A DNA stretch of 64,000 bases, taken from NCBI GenBank assembly GCA_002304345.1, contig NEUU01000010.1, positions 89,437 through 153,436 of the forward strand. Direction: 5' to 3'. Of this stretch, positions 7,932 through 18,511 are shown piece by piece. A model generated the notes under the pieces. The model saw only the letters and a list, made by a program, of their open reading frames with translations, did no database searches and was not told where the DNA came from. The translations under genes and the position numbers were made by a program. How positions within the stretch are numbered: position 1 is the first letter of the stretch; each line of letters starts with the position of its first letter. The DNA is from Verrucomicrobia bacterium Tous-C9LFEB (GTDB lineage: Bacteria; Verrucomicrobiota; Verrucomicrobiia; Methylacidiphilales; UBA1321).

Positions 7932-8048
7932 GACAATTTGGAGTGCGGCGGCTTGCTGCCGCTTTGATTTTAAAACTTCGTCTGGCAACAACAGTATCAA
8001 GCGGTTGCACGGCAAAGCGGGAGCAAGCTCCCGCACTCCAAATTGTCT
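7932..8048. repeat. REP-like inverted doublet
   Basis: Two outward-facing copies of the same palindromic unit lie between the ECF operon and the beta-barrel gene. Both share GACAATTTGGAGTGC next to a short hairpin: GCGGCGGCTTGCTGCCGC at the left (around 7945-7962) and GCGGGAGCAAGCTCCCGC at the right (8017-8034). The outer words are inverted with respect to each other, so the pair could fold into one long cruciform. The layout matches bacterial REP doublets (BIMEs), which are mobilised by RAYT transposases; none is in this window. Confidence 0.7.
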
Positions 8049-8132
8049 CCCATGGATTCCTCATCGGCCTCTGGTGTAAGAATCGTGATCGAATCTTGTA
8101 ACCGGCCACCCGTTTCCGCGGTCTCTAGGGTC

Positions 8133-9065
8133 ATGACACGATTCCCTTTTGTGGGCGCCCTGCAGGCGACCAGCCTCTTCTTGATGACCACCGCTCTTCT
8201 CGCCGAGACCGACGACAACAAGGTGGCGATGAAGGACATTGAACCCACCTTGCGGCCCGCTTTGGTGGAAAACGTCACGGCGCACTATTCCTACGTGGGC
8301 GGATCGGATCTGAAATCCAACGGCAACGGCGAACTCACCGAGCAGACCTCCGATTTTCGCTACGATTTGCGCGTTCCCATCAATGACACGGTGGGCGTCG
8401 GATTCGGTCTCGGCTACAACCGGATTGATTTCGGCACGCCGGAAAATTCCTTCCTGCCCGACAGCCTCGAAACGCTCAACCTCGGTTTGCTCGGCTACTA
8501 CAAACTCTCCAACGACTGGAGCCTCTTCGCCATGTTTGGACCGCGCCTCAACCTGATCAACGGCTGGGACGAGATCGAGGCGAAGAACGTCACGTGGGCG
8601 GGTGGTTTCGGCGCGCACTACGATTTCAATAAAGACCTTTCCATCCAATTTGGACTCGGCCTGAATCCCGGTACCGACCGGATTCCGATCCTCCCCATCC
8701 TCGGTGTCCGCTGGGCCTTCGCCGACAAGTGGACCCTCAATGCCGGGTTCCCCCGCACTGCGATCGACTACCAATTGCTGTCCAACCTGACCTTGTCGCT
8801 GGAGACCAGTTTTCTCGGTGGCACCTATGAGACGAGTTCGACCTATGGCGACACCGTCGGTCGTCCCGAATTGAACAACCGCTCGCTCAGCTATAACGAA
8901 GTCCGGATCGGTATCGGCGCGCTTTATAATCTGACCAAAAATGTCGCCCTCGAACTCTCCACCGGTGCCGTCGTCTACCGCGAGTTCGACTTCAAGGACA
9001 CCGACTACGATCCCACCGTCAAGCCCGCGCCCTATGTGAAGACCGGCGTGAAGATCAGCTTCTAG
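8133..9065 (+). CDS. Outer-membrane beta-barrel protein (DUF6268-like)
   Basis: The ATG at 8133 gives 310 residues with a signal peptide (MTRFPFVGALQATSLFLMTTALLA). The rest is a run of amphipathic strands with alternating hydrophobic residues and aromatic girdles: VTAHYSYVGGSDLK, VGVGFGLGYNRIDFG, LNLGLLGYYKLSNDWSLFAMFGPRL, GFGAHYDFNKDLSIQFGLGLN. The last residues, YVKTGVKISF, end in Phe, the usual outer-membrane insertion signal. This fits a barrel of the DUF6268 type, probably a structural or transport protein whose substrate cannot be told. Its TAG stop codon is the first triplet of the inverted-repeat element that follows. Confidence 0.75.
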   Translation: MTRFPFVGALQATSLFLMTTALLAETDDNKVAMKDIEPTLRPALVENVTAHYSYVGGSDLKSNGNGELTEQTSDFRYDLRVPINDTVGVGFGLGYNRIDFGTPENSFLPDSLETLNLGLLGYYKLSNDWSLFAMFGPRLNLINGWDEIEAKNVTWAGGFGAHYDFNKDLSIQFGLGLNPGTDRIPILPILGVRWAFADKWTLNAGFPRTAIDYQLLSNLTLSLETSFLGGTYETSSTYGDTVGRPELNNRSLSYNEVRIGIGALYNLTKNVALELSTGAVVYREFDFKDTDYDPTVKPAPYVKTGVKISF

Positions 9066-9332
9066 GAACCTGTCTGCGATCTTTACAACGACGAGACGCT
9101 CTCAATCTCATTGCTCTTTTAACACCACCCCTTCCACCCGATTCTTCGCTTGGCTCAGAATGACGGAGTGTGAAAGCGAATGTTTTCACGCGATGGGCGC
9201 AGCGCATCAGCTACTGGGTCCAGCGTCGCGCTGGTCATTCTGAGCCAAGCGAAGAATCGGGTGGAAGGGGCGGGTTAATGAGAACGGGATCGAGAGCGTC
9301 TCGTAGCCGATAAGATCATGGATAGGCTCTAA
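9064..9332. mobile_element. MITE-like element, diverged member of the TA-flanked family
   Basis: The left end reads TA then GGAACCTGTCTGCGATCTT (9064 on), and the right end is the imperfect inverted partner AAGATCATGGATAGGCTC followed by TA (9313-9332). A second paired word lies inside, GACGAGACGCTCTC against GAGAGCGTCTCGT. The ends match the cleaner MITE at 51594-51741. The middle carries another repeat (9125-9276), so two elements are nested or the interior was exchanged. There is no open frame for a transposase. The gap 9066-9403 contains nothing else. Confidence 0.6.
9125..9276. repeat. Inverted repeat, CTTGGC arm variant
   Basis: Arms of about 38 bp are complementary: CCCCTTCCACCCGATTC then TTCGCTTGGCTCAGAATGAC on the left, and the complement at 9234-9275 on the right. 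The interior contains GGAGTGTGAAAGCGAATGT and CAGCTACTGGGTCCAGCGT, both shared with the copy at 21774-21926. The two copies differ at several arm positions, and each difference is matched by its partner arm. Confidence 0.75.
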
Positions 9333-9403
9333 TAATCGGTCTTGAGGTAACACGTTGCACTGACTGGACAACCCGAGTGAACGTCGCTACCAATGATGGG
9401 ATC

Positions 9404-10060
9404 ATGGCACCCGCATCGAAAGAAGGACTGCGCATCATCGCGCCATTCCTCGTCGTTTGGTTCGTACTTCTCCTCCTCAACACCACCTGGGCCACCGTCC
9501 TGGCGGTGATCCTGTCGGCCCTCATCCTCTTCACCATCTACTTCTTCCGCGATCCGGAACGCGAATTGCCCGAGGATGAACACCTCATCGTCGCCGCGGC
9601 GGACGGCCTTGTTGTCGGCATCGAGGAAGTCGACGAAAAGGAATTCAAGCAGGGCCGCATGAAACGCGTTGCCATCTTCCTCTCCGTCTTCGACGTCCAC
9701 GTCAACCGCATGCCCGTCTCCGGCCGCATCAAGGACACGATTTACACCAAGGGAAAATTCCACGACGTGCGCCATCCCGACGCCAGCGCGGCCAATGAAG
9801 CCAAGGCGTGGTTGATCGAAAGTTCGCGCGGGCACGTCGTCGTCCGCCAGATTGCCGGACTCATCGCCCGCCGCATTGTCGGCTGGGCGCATGTCGGCGA
9901 AACGCTGGAACGCGGCGACCGGTTCGGCATGATCCGTTTCGGTTCGCGCACGGAAATTTATCTGCCTCTCGACTGCGAAATCCTCGTCAAACTCGGCGAT
10001 CGCGTGGCCGGGGCCAGCACACCTGTCGCGCGTTGGGCCAAGCCTGCCGCCGGCGTTTGA
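9404..10060 (+). CDS. psd: Phosphatidylserine decarboxylase proenzyme (short type)
   Basis: Phosphatidylserine decarboxylase makes phosphatidylethanolamine from phosphatidylserine at the inner membrane. This 218-residue protein has two N-terminal membrane helices (residues 10-47), the conserved FFRDPER and the family motif VFDVHVNRMPVSG. Near the C-terminus is RFGSRTE, where self-cleavage between Gly and Ser creates the pyruvoyl cofactor; the short, LGST-less form is the PSD-A type. A GTG start at 9377 is possible, but the ATG at 9404 begins close to the family's KEG motif. The gene is 18 bp upstream of pssA, so the two successive enzymes of the pathway are co-transcribed. Confidence 0.93.
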   Translation: MAPASKEGLRIIAPFLVVWFVLLLLNTTWATVLAVILSALILFTIYFFRDPERELPEDEHLIVAAADGLVVGIEEVDEKEFKQGRMKRVAIFLSVFDVHVNRMPVSGRIKDTIYTKGKFHDVRHPDASAANEAKAWLIESSRGHVVVRQIAGLIARRIVGWAHVGETLERGDRFGMIRFGSRTEIYLPLDCEILVKLGDRVAGASTPVARWAKPAAGV

Positions 10061-10078
10061 TCCCATCCCACCACCGCC

Positions 10079-10921
10079 ATGAAAACCGACGATCCCGCCA
10101 AAATTTACCTGCTGCCCAACCTCGCGACAGCCGGGAACCTGATCTGCGGTTTTCTCGCCGTGCTCAAGATTTTTGAAGGCACGCTCCAGCGTCAGGCCGG
10201 GGCGGAAAACTGGGCGCGCACCTACGAGGCCAGTCTCTATTTCATCCTCGCCGCCTGCATCTTCGATTTGCTCGATGGCCGACTCGCTCGCTTCGGCGGC
10301 CGCGAGAGCGCCTTTGGCCGCGAGTTCGATTCGCTGGCCGACATCGTCAGCTTCGGCGTCGCTCCCGCGCTGCTCGTCTTCAAGATCGTGCTCGCCGGAT
10401 TGCCCAACCGCATTGGCTGGATCGTCGCCGTGCTCTATCTCGTCTGTGGTGCCTTGCGGCTGGCGCGGTTCAACGTCTACGCCGCGATTGATTCCCACAC
10501 CTCCAGCAAGGAATTCACCGGCTTCCCCATTCCGGCGGGCGCGGGCCTCATCTCCTCCATCACCCTCGTCATTCTCCACTTCTACGACAACATTCCTGCG
10601 CTGGAGGCCGGTTACGCCAAGTACGCCCTCGCCGGTCTCATGATTTTCCTCTCGTGGATGATGTTCAGCAAGGTCAAGTACCCCAGCTTCAAATCCGTCA
10701 ACTGGCGCACGCAACATTCCATTCCCAAGTTCATCCTCGTCGCCGCGCTCCTCTTCCTCGTCATCCTCTACTACAAATGGATGTTCGCGGTCATCTTCAT
10801 CAGCTACCTCCTCTACGGCTTCTTCCGCCCCTTCCTCTCCCACGCCTGGCGTCGCGAGATCGAGGAAGAGGACGAAGCCGAGGACCACGCCGACGGCACC
10901 GCTTCTCACAAGAAGGCGTAG
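10079..10921 (+). CDS. pssA: CDP-diacylglycerol-serine O-phosphatidyltransferase
   Basis: This enzyme joins CDP-diacylglycerol and serine to phosphatidylserine, the substrate of the adjacent Psd. The 280-residue membrane protein has the full CDP-alcohol phosphotransferase motif D66-G67-x2-A70-R71-x8-G80-x3-D84-x3-D88 (DLLDGRLARFGGRESAFG onward), whose aspartates bind the metal ions and CDP group. Several hydrophobic helices follow (LVFKIVLAGL, GWIVAVLYLVCGAL, YALAGLMIFLSWMMF, FILVAALLFLVILYYKWMFAVIFISYLLYG). The C-terminal tail is unusually acidic (EIEEEDEAEDHADG). The start has no strong alternative. Psd and PssA together supply the major zwitterionic phospholipid. Confidence 0.93.
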   Translation: MKTDDPAKIYLLPNLATAGNLICGFLAVLKIFEGTLQRQAGAENWARTYEASLYFILAACIFDLLDGRLARFGGRESAFGREFDSLADIVSFGVAPALLVFKIVLAGLPNRIGWIVAVLYLVCGALRLARFNVYAAIDSHTSSKEFTGFPIPAGAGLISSITLVILHFYDNIPALEAGYAKYALAGLMIFLSWMMFSKVKYPSFKSVNWRTQHSIPKFILVAALLFLVILYYKWMFAVIFISYLLYGFFRPFLSHAWRREIEEEDEAEDHADGTASHKKA

Positions 10922-10965
10922 GTGTCGCTCCGCTCGTTGCCAATCGAGCAACGACGTCTCAACTC

Positions 10966-11121
10966 CGTCATCCCGAGCGTAGTCGAGGGATCGGGCAAGG
11001 GGGCGGCGTCTTTTCCTCCTTCGCGTCTTGGCGAACTCAGCGAGAAACCTTTTTCGCATTCTTCCGCAAAAATGTCGCACACCTAGCCAACCTAGCTCAC
11101 CTAACGCAAACGCTTCCGCGC
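10966..11121. repeat. Composite repeat: one palindrome arm plus a 100-bp dispersed block
   Basis: The first part (10966-11006) is a single arm of the dispersed palindrome family, GTCATCCCGAGCGTAGTCGA followed by GGGATCGGGCAAGGGGG. The second part (about 11022-11121) is a roughly 100-bp block found inverted at 19126-19221 and 42557-42660, recognisable by TCTTGGCGAACTCAGCGAG and CGCAAAAATGTCGCACACC. In the copy at 19126-19379 the same two modules are joined in the same relative orientation. The gap 10922-11345 holds these repeats and the FNR-type site but no gene. Confidence 0.65.
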
Positions 11122-11272
11122 GATTTCTGCTAAGAATGGGGTCATGCCCGTCGTCTGTCCCATGGAAATCCCGGTTCCCCGGCTGGAATCGAATCGACCC
11201 CGATCCCGACACGATCCAGAGAATGGAGACGTTTGGAGAGGTTTGGCGCTCGAATCCCAAAAAATCAACTCC

Positions 11273-11286
11273 TTGACCTGCATCAA
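11273..11286. promoter_or_regulatory. FNR/DNR-type operator upstream of hcp
   Basis: The sequence TTGAC-CTGC-ATCAA is a near-perfect match to the FNR-family consensus TTGAT-N4-ATCAA. It ends 59 bp before the hcp start codon, the right range for class II activation. Hcp genes are commonly controlled by FNR, DNR, HcpR or NsrR under low oxygen or nitrosative stress. Which CRP/FNR-type protein binds here is not known. Confidence 0.65.
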
Positions 11287-11345
11287 GGAATTCTCCGCCT
11301 CGAACGCTACGGTGGGTCTTTGAATTAACCCCAAGGAGATATCCC

Positions 11346-13001
11346 ATGAGCAGCATGTTTTGTTATCAGTGCGAACAGACTTCCCAAATGAGCGGTTGCA
11401 CCGCGTTCGGCGTGTGCGGCAAAGATCCGGAGACAGCCGCCCTGCAGGATCTGCTGCTCTACGCCTGCCGCGGCATCTCGGCCTACGCGCACCGCGCCCG
11501 CGCACACGAGGCCCGCGACATCGCAATCGACCGCTTTGTCATGGACGCGCTCTTCACCACCGTCACCAATGTCAATTTCGACCCGGCTCGATTGCAGGGC
11601 TTACTCAACGAAGCAGGCGAAAAGTTGCAGGCCGCCCGCGCGCTCTATCTTTCCGCCTGCCAGGCGGCGAAGGCGACTCCCGTTTCCCTCAACGGTGCGA
11701 CGCAGTGGACTCCCGCTCCGCAGCTCAACGATCTCATTCACGCTGGAGAAACGATCGGACTCGAAACCCGCTTCGCTGGACTCGATCCCGACGTCGCCAG
11801 TTTGCAGGAACTCCTCACCTATGGGCTGAAAGGTCTCGCCGCCTATGCGCACCACGCCTCCGTGCTCGGTCGCGAGGAGGAATCGTACTTCGCTTTCCAG
11901 CATGAAGCCCTCGCCGCCATCGAGAACAACGTCACCGACGTCCCGACGTTGCTCAAGCTCAACCTCCGCTGCGGCGAAGTGAATCTCGCCATCATGGCCG
12001 CGCTCGACGGCGTACACGTCCACACCTACGGCAGTCCCCAACCCACGCCCGTGCGCATCGATCCGGTGGCGGGAAAATGCCTGCTCGTTTCCGGTCACGA
12101 CCTCAAGGATCTGGAGGAACTCCTCAAGCAAACCGAAGGGCGCGGCATCAACGTCTACACGCATGGCGAGATGTTGCCCGCGCACGGCTATCCGCTGCTG
12201 AAAAAATACAAGCACCTCGTCGGCAATTACGGCGGCGCGTGGCAAAACCAGCGCGAGGAATTCGCGAAATTCCCCGGCGCGATTTTGATGACGACCAATT
12301 GCATCCAGAAGCCGAAGGATCTCTACTTCGATCGCATCTTCACCAGCGGCGTTGTCGCGTGGCCGGGAGTGCGGCATCTCACGAATGCCGATTTTTCCCC
12401 TGTGATCGAGGCCGCGCTCGCGGCTCCGGGTTTCACCGAGGACGGCCCCGGTAAAACCATTCTCGTCGGCTTCGGTCATGAGGCCATCCTCGCCAACGCG
12501 GAGAAAATCATCGGCGCCGTGAAGTCCGGCGCGCTCAAACATTTCTTCGTCATCGGCGGTTGCGACGGCGCGAAGTTCGGCCGCAACTACTACACCGAAT
12601 TCGCTGAGGCGGTCCCCAGCGACTGTGCGATCCTCACGCTCGGCTGCGGCAAATTCCGTTTCAACAAACTGGATTTCGGCGACATCGGCGGCATCCCGCG
12701 TCTGCTCGATTGCGGACAATGCAACGACGCCTATTCCGCCATTCGTGTGGCCGTGGCGTTGGCCGATGCCTTCAAATGTTCCGTCAACGATCTCCCGCTT
12801 TCGCTGGTCATTTCGTGGTTCGAACAAAAAGCGGTTGCGGTTTTATTGACTCTCCTCAGCCTCGGCATTCGCGATATCCGGCTCGGGCCTGCCTTGCCTG
12901 CTTTTATCTCGCCCGGCGTTGGCAAAGTGCTCACGGAACAATTCGGGCTGAAACCGATCGGCACCGTAGCGCACGATCTGGAGGAATGCTTGCGGGCGTA
13001 A
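11346..13001 (+). CDS. hcp: Hybrid cluster protein (hydroxylamine/NO reductase)
   Basis: Hcp is a cytoplasmic iron-sulfur protein that reduces hydroxylamine and, physiologically, nitric oxide. The 551-residue product has the N-terminal cluster motif C6-x2-C9-x8-C18-x5-C24 (MFCYQCEQTSQMSGCT), the tight spacing of class I/III proteins from anaerobes rather than the longer spacing of E. coli. Ligands of the hybrid cluster are visible in FVIGGCDGAK, LTLGCGKFRFNK and LLDCGQCNDAYSA. A good ribosome-binding site (AAGGAG, 11334-11339) precedes the ATG. An FNR-type site at 11273-11286 suggests induction under anoxia or nitrosative stress. No Hcr reductase gene is adjacent. Confidence 0.95.
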   Translation: MSSMFCYQCEQTSQMSGCTAFGVCGKDPETAALQDLLLYACRGISAYAHRARAHEARDIAIDRFVMDALFTTVTNVNFDPARLQGLLNEAGEKLQAARALYLSACQAAKATPVSLNGATQWTPAPQLNDLIHAGETIGLETRFAGLDPDVASLQELLTYGLKGLAAYAHHASVLGREEESYFAFQHEALAAIENNVTDVPTLLKLNLRCGEVNLAIMAALDGVHVHTYGSPQPTPVRIDPVAGKCLLVSGHDLKDLEELLKQTEGRGINVYTHGEMLPAHGYPLLKKYKHLVGNYGGAWQNQREEFAKFPGAILMTTNCIQKPKDLYFDRIFTSGVVAWPGVRHLTNADFSPVIEAALAAPGFTEDGPGKTILVGFGHEAILANAEKIIGAVKSGALKHFFVIGGCDGAKFGRNYYTEFAEAVPSDCAILTLGCGKFRFNKLDFGDIGGIPRLLDCGQCNDAYSAIRVAVALADAFKCSVNDLPLSLVISWFEQKAVAVLLTLLSLGIRDIRLGPALPAFISPGVGKVLTEQFGLKPIGTVAHDLEECLRA

Positions 13002-13190
13002 ATTCGCAATCCCCTCGCACTTCATTGGAGTTGGAATCCAATCCCAATGAAGTGATTGACGAGTCTTCCGTGACTCATTTATAATCATTTCATAGATAGG
13101 TAGTTATAGGAATTAATTTGGCAGGATTTGACACTTTGTGAAAATCCTATAGAGATTATAGTGTTCCGTGGGGCCTCGAGCCCTTCCTTT

Positions 13191-13892
13191 ATGAGCACAC
13201 CTCTTTCCGACAGCGATCTCGCCCGGCTGAATCCGGAGCTGGAAAAACAAACCGCCGAACAGCGCGTGACGTGGGCGCTCGGTCAATTCCAACCGAATAT
13301 CGTGCTCAGTTCCAGCTTTGGCGCGCAAGCGGCGGTGAGCCTGCATCTCGTCACGGTCCAATGGCCCGAGATTCCAGTCGTGCTGCTCGACACCGGTTAT
13401 CTCTTTCCCGAGACGTACGCTTTTATTGATCAACTCACGGAGCGGCTCAAGCTCAACTTGCGCGTCTATCGCTCCACGCACAGCCCCGCCTGGCAGGAAC
13501 AACGCTACGGCAAGCTGTGGGAAAAAGGCGTCGAGGGAATCAAGCAATACAACCAGATCAACAAGGTCGAACCGATGCAGCGCGCCCTCACGGAACTGCA
13601 CGCGGAAGCGTGGATCTCCGGTCTGCGTCGCAAGCAGGCTTCCACCCGCGCGAACCTTGATGTGCTCGTTCGCCAGAATAATCGCATCAAGGTGCACCCG
13701 ATCATCGATTGGACCGATAAGGACGTGCACGTCTATCTGACAAAACACAATCTGCCCTATCATCCCCTCCGCGAGCAGGGCTATCTCTCCATCGGCGACG
13801 TCCACACGACGCGCAAGCTCACCGATGGCATGACCGAGGAGCAGACGCGGTTCTTTGGACTCGTCCGCGAGTGCGGACTTCACCAGAGTTGA
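13191..13892 (+). CDS. cysH: Phosphoadenylyl-sulfate reductase, cluster-free type
   Basis: CysH reduces activated sulfate (PAPS) to sulfite with thioredoxin in assimilatory sulfur metabolism. The ATG at 13191 gives 233 residues. The PP-loop appears as [13 protein letters not shown], with [12 protein letters not shown] after it, and [14 protein letters not shown] and [15 protein letters not shown] belong to the nucleotide-binding core. The C-terminal ECGLH carries the redox-active cysteine. The CC...CxxC ligands of the APS-specific [4Fe-4S] form are missing, so PAPS is the likelier substrate. No other cys gene is adjacent, and the gene is convergent with the AraC-type gene 16 bp downstream. 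Confidence 0.88.
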   Translation: MSTPLSDSDLARLNPELEKQTAEQRVTWALGQFQPNIVLSSSFGAQAAVSLHLVTVQWPEIPVVLLDTGYLFPETYAFIDQLTERLKLNLRVYRSTHSPAWQEQRYGKLWEKGVEGIKQYNQINKVEPMQRALTELHAEAWISGLRRKQASTRANLDVLVRQNNRIKVHPIIDWTDKDVHVYLTKHNLPYHPLREQGYLSIGDVHTTRKLTDGMTEEQTRFFGLVRECGLHQS

Positions 13893-13908
13893 AGGCGCGT
13901 TCGACTTC

Positions 13909-14331
13909 CTACAGCAGATGAACGGGGAGATCCTCTTCGACGAGTACGGCCGCTGCTTTCACCCGTGACTTGGCGACTGGTAAAGGCGTGGAAACGGATT
14001 CCGTCTTGCCGGCGACAGCGAATTGCTTGCGCCACGCGCGCGGGCTGTGGCCGGTGTGCAGTTTGAAAAAGCGGGTGAAGTAATTCGCGTCGTCGATGCC
14101 CAGCTCGACTCCGATGGCCGCGATGCTCTGCGGCGTCTCCTTCAGCAACATGCAGGCCTGCTCGATGCGATGCTTGCCCGCGAGTTGCTTCGGGGAAATA
14201 CCCGCCTGCGCTTTCACGCGGCGATAGAGTTGGAAGCGCGAGAGTTTTAGATCCTCCGCCAAACCATTCTTGCCGATCCGCGTCTGCGGTTTTTGCCGCA
14301 AACGTTGCTCCACCAAGTCCCCCTCTTTCAT
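13909..14331 (-). CDS. AraC-family DNA-binding domain protein
   Basis: This 140-residue protein is little more than an AraC/XylS DNA-binding domain. The first HTH is NGLAEDLKLSRFQLYRRVKAQAGISPKQLAGKHRIEQACMLL; the second is SIAAIGVELGIDDANYFTRFFKLHTGHSPRAWRKQF, with the typical FTRxFKxxxGxSPxxWR signature. No effector or receiver domain precedes it, so it may act constitutively, or its activity may depend on expression level like SoxS and MarA. A Lys/Ala/Val-rich tail follows. It lies 31 bp upstream of folD on the opposite-reading side, but its targets are unknown. Confidence 0.85.
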   Translation of the reverse strand: MKEGDLVEQRLRQKPQTRIGKNGLAEDLKLSRFQLYRRVKAQAGISPKQLAGKHRIEQACMLLKETPQSIAAIGVELGIDDANYFTRFFKLHTGHSPRAWRKQFAVAGKTESVSTPLPVAKSRVKAAAVLVEEDLPVHLL

Positions 14332-14362
14332 GATTCGAAAATGCGGTGATTCGTCTCGCGCG

Positions 14363-15247
14363 TCAAGCCGCCGCTTCCGCCGCCGTGGCGGTATTGGCCA
14401 TGAGCATGGCGATGGTCATCGGTCCGACGCCGCCCGGGTTGGGCGTCACATGCGCGGCCACTTCACAGACCGCCTTGAAATCGATGTCGCCGACGAGCCG
14501 GTAACCGCGCGGATCGTTCGCATCGGTCACGCGATTCACACCCACGTCGATCACGGTCGCGCCGGGCTTGACCATGTCTGCTTTCACAAATTCCGTCTGG
14601 CCCATCGCGGCAATCAGGATATCCGCGCGGCGGCAATGCTCCGCGATGTCGCGGCTGCGGGAATGCAGGACCGTGACCGTGGCGTTGGCGTGCTTGGCCT
14701 TTTGCACCAGGATGGCTGCCATCGGTTTACCGACGATATTGCCGCGACCGAGAATGACGACGTGCGCGCCCTCGACTGGAATCTTGCTGCGGATCAGCAA
14801 TTCATGCACCCCGGCGGGCGTGCACGGTTTGAAGCCGCCTTCTTCGCCGAGGAGCAGCTTGCCCACATTGACCGGGTGAAAGCCGTCGACGTCCTTGCTC
14901 GGCAGCACGGTGGAGAACACTTTCGTCTCGGAAATATGTTTCGGCAGCGGGGCCTGCACGAGAATGCCATGAACGGATTTGTCTGCGTTCAATTTCTCCA
15001 GCAGCGCGAGCAATTCCGCCTCCGTCGTCGCATCCGGTAATACGATCGTGTCGGACTTGATGCCCAGTTCGAGCGCCTTCTTACCCTTCATGCGCACGTA
15101 GGCTTGCGAGGCGGGGTCCTCACCGACGCGGACGAAGGTGATGCCGGGGGTGATCCCCTTGGTTTTCAAGGCAGCCACGCGGGCGGCGGTTTCGGAGTGG
15201 ATGGCTTGGGCAATTGCCTTGCCGTCGATCAATTGGGCCGTGGACAT
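14363..15247 (-). CDS. folD: Methylenetetrahydrofolate dehydrogenase/cyclohydrolase
   Basis: FolD interconverts 5,10-methylene- and 10-formyl-tetrahydrofolate with NADP, supplying one-carbon units for purines. The ATG at 15247 follows GAAGGCGAT and gives 294 residues, the usual length. Motifs include the catalytic lysine region YVRMKGKKALELGI, the substrate loop GILVQAPLPKH, PSKDVDGFHPVNVGKLL, the nucleotide-binding VVILGRGNIVGKPMA and the C-terminal TPNPGGVGPMTIAMLM. All are intact. It appears monocistronic. Confidence 0.95.
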   Translation of the reverse strand: MSTAQLIDGKAIAQAIHSETAARVAALKTKGITPGITFVRVGEDPASQAYVRMKGKKALELGIKSDTIVLPDATTEAELLALLEKLNADKSVHGILVQAPLPKHISETKVFSTVLPSKDVDGFHPVNVGKLLLGEEGGFKPCTPAGVHELLIRSKIPVEGAHVVILGRGNIVGKPMAAILVQKAKHANATVTVLHSRSRDIAEHCRRADILIAAMGQTEFVKADMVKPGATVIDVGVNRVTDANDPRGYRLVGDIDFKAVCEVAAHVTPNPGGVGPMTIAMLMANTATAAEAAA

Positions 15248-15338
15248 ATCGCCTTCTATGAGACGGCTCCGCGTCGCAAAAGTCAATCGTCGAGGCAGTT
15301 TCCCGCAGATTATCAATAGGGAAACCGGACGGTTCAGT

Positions 15339-17624
<2,286 letters not shown>

Positions 17625-17640
17625 GGGGAAAGGTGGTCGA

Positions 17641-18489
17641 TTACCGGCTCGTTAAGATCCGGGAGACGTCCGCCATCTGCCGGTCCAGTTCCTCTACAAT
17701 CATGGGGAGGGCGCCGGGCTTGATACCCAGCCGGTTCCAGGCTTCGTTGGAAAGGGGTGGCACATGTGTTGCGCCGCTGGACCCAAGGGCCAATGAATTG
17801 ATCACCACATCGGAAACATGGACGATGGCCGTTTCGGTGATCGCAATCTGCGCCACACCGGGTTGGTGATGACAATGCACGGCTTCGCAGACGCCTTGGG
17901 GGAGCTGCCATTTTTGCAGGATGCGACCGCCGAGTTCGGCGTGGTCGCAACCGAAAATTTCGCGTTCGACGCGGTACTCGAGTTCGCCCGATTCGCGGCA
18001 ACGCTGCAGGACTTCGCTTGCCTCTTTCGGCATGCGGATGAACATAAGCAGACGGCCGATATCGTGCAGCAGGCCGATGAGGAAGAATTTCTCCGTCTTG
18101 TGCTCGCGCCGTTCCGCGGCGAATAGTCGCGAGCAAATGCCCGTGCCGATGCTGTGCTTCCAGAAGGAATTGATGTCGACGAGATCGTCGGACATGCCCT
18201 TGAACACGTCGATGACGAAGGTGGCGAGAGCCAGATCGCGCGTTTGCTGCAACCCGATCAGCGTGATGGCGTCCCCGATATTATCCACCGAGGTGGGAAA
18301 ACCGTAGAAGGAGCTGTTGGCGAGCCGCATCAGGCGCGCGGCCAGGGCCTGGTCGTTGCTGATGATGCGGCCGATGGTGGAACTGGTGGAACGGGGATCG
18401 TTGATCGCTTCCTTCAAGTCGAAATAGATGGTGGGCAACGAGGGCAGTTCGTTGGAACGCGCGATCAATTCTTCCGTTAGAAGGGGCAT
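17641..18489 (-). CDS. HDOD domain protein, second copy
   Basis: The 282-residue protein matches the HDOD family almost throughout: ELPSLPTIYFDLKEAINDP, then TIGRIISNDQALAARLMRLANSSFYGFP, and GDAITLIGLQQTRDLALATFVIDVF. As in the first copy at 3345-4280, an HD pair with following glycine is retained (IGLLHDIGRLLMFI). It sits between a small HD-GYP-related gene (22 bp upstream) and the hybrid kinase (16 bp downstream), so the three are likely one operon. HDOD proteins in such places usually carry the kinase signal to an unknown output. Confidence 0.88.
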   Translation of the reverse strand: MPLLTEELIARSNELPSLPTIYFDLKEAINDPRSTSSTIGRIISNDQALAARLMRLANSSFYGFPTSVDNIGDAITLIGLQQTRDLALATFVIDVFKGMSDDLVDINSFWKHSIGTGICSRLFAAERREHKTEKFFLIGLLHDIGRLLMFIRMPKEASEVLQRCRESGELEYRVEREIFGCDHAELGGRILQKWQLPQGVCEAVHCHHQPGVAQIAITETAIVHVSDVVINSLALGSSGATHVPPLSNEAWNRLGIKPGALPMIVEELDRQMADVSRILTSR

Positions 18490-18511
18490 GAGAGTGGTTT
18501 GGTTTAAAGGC

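Noticed and set aside
11160..11215. A tRNA-like stretch (GGTTCCCC followed by ATCGAATCGA)
   Set aside because: It does not fold into a cloverleaf with acceptor and anticodon arms.
9329..11356. Long open frame on the minus strand (675 codons) opposite psd and pssA
   Set aside because: It is the antisense shadow of two well-supported genes; its translation is low complexity and acidic, as expected from GC-rich complementary codons.
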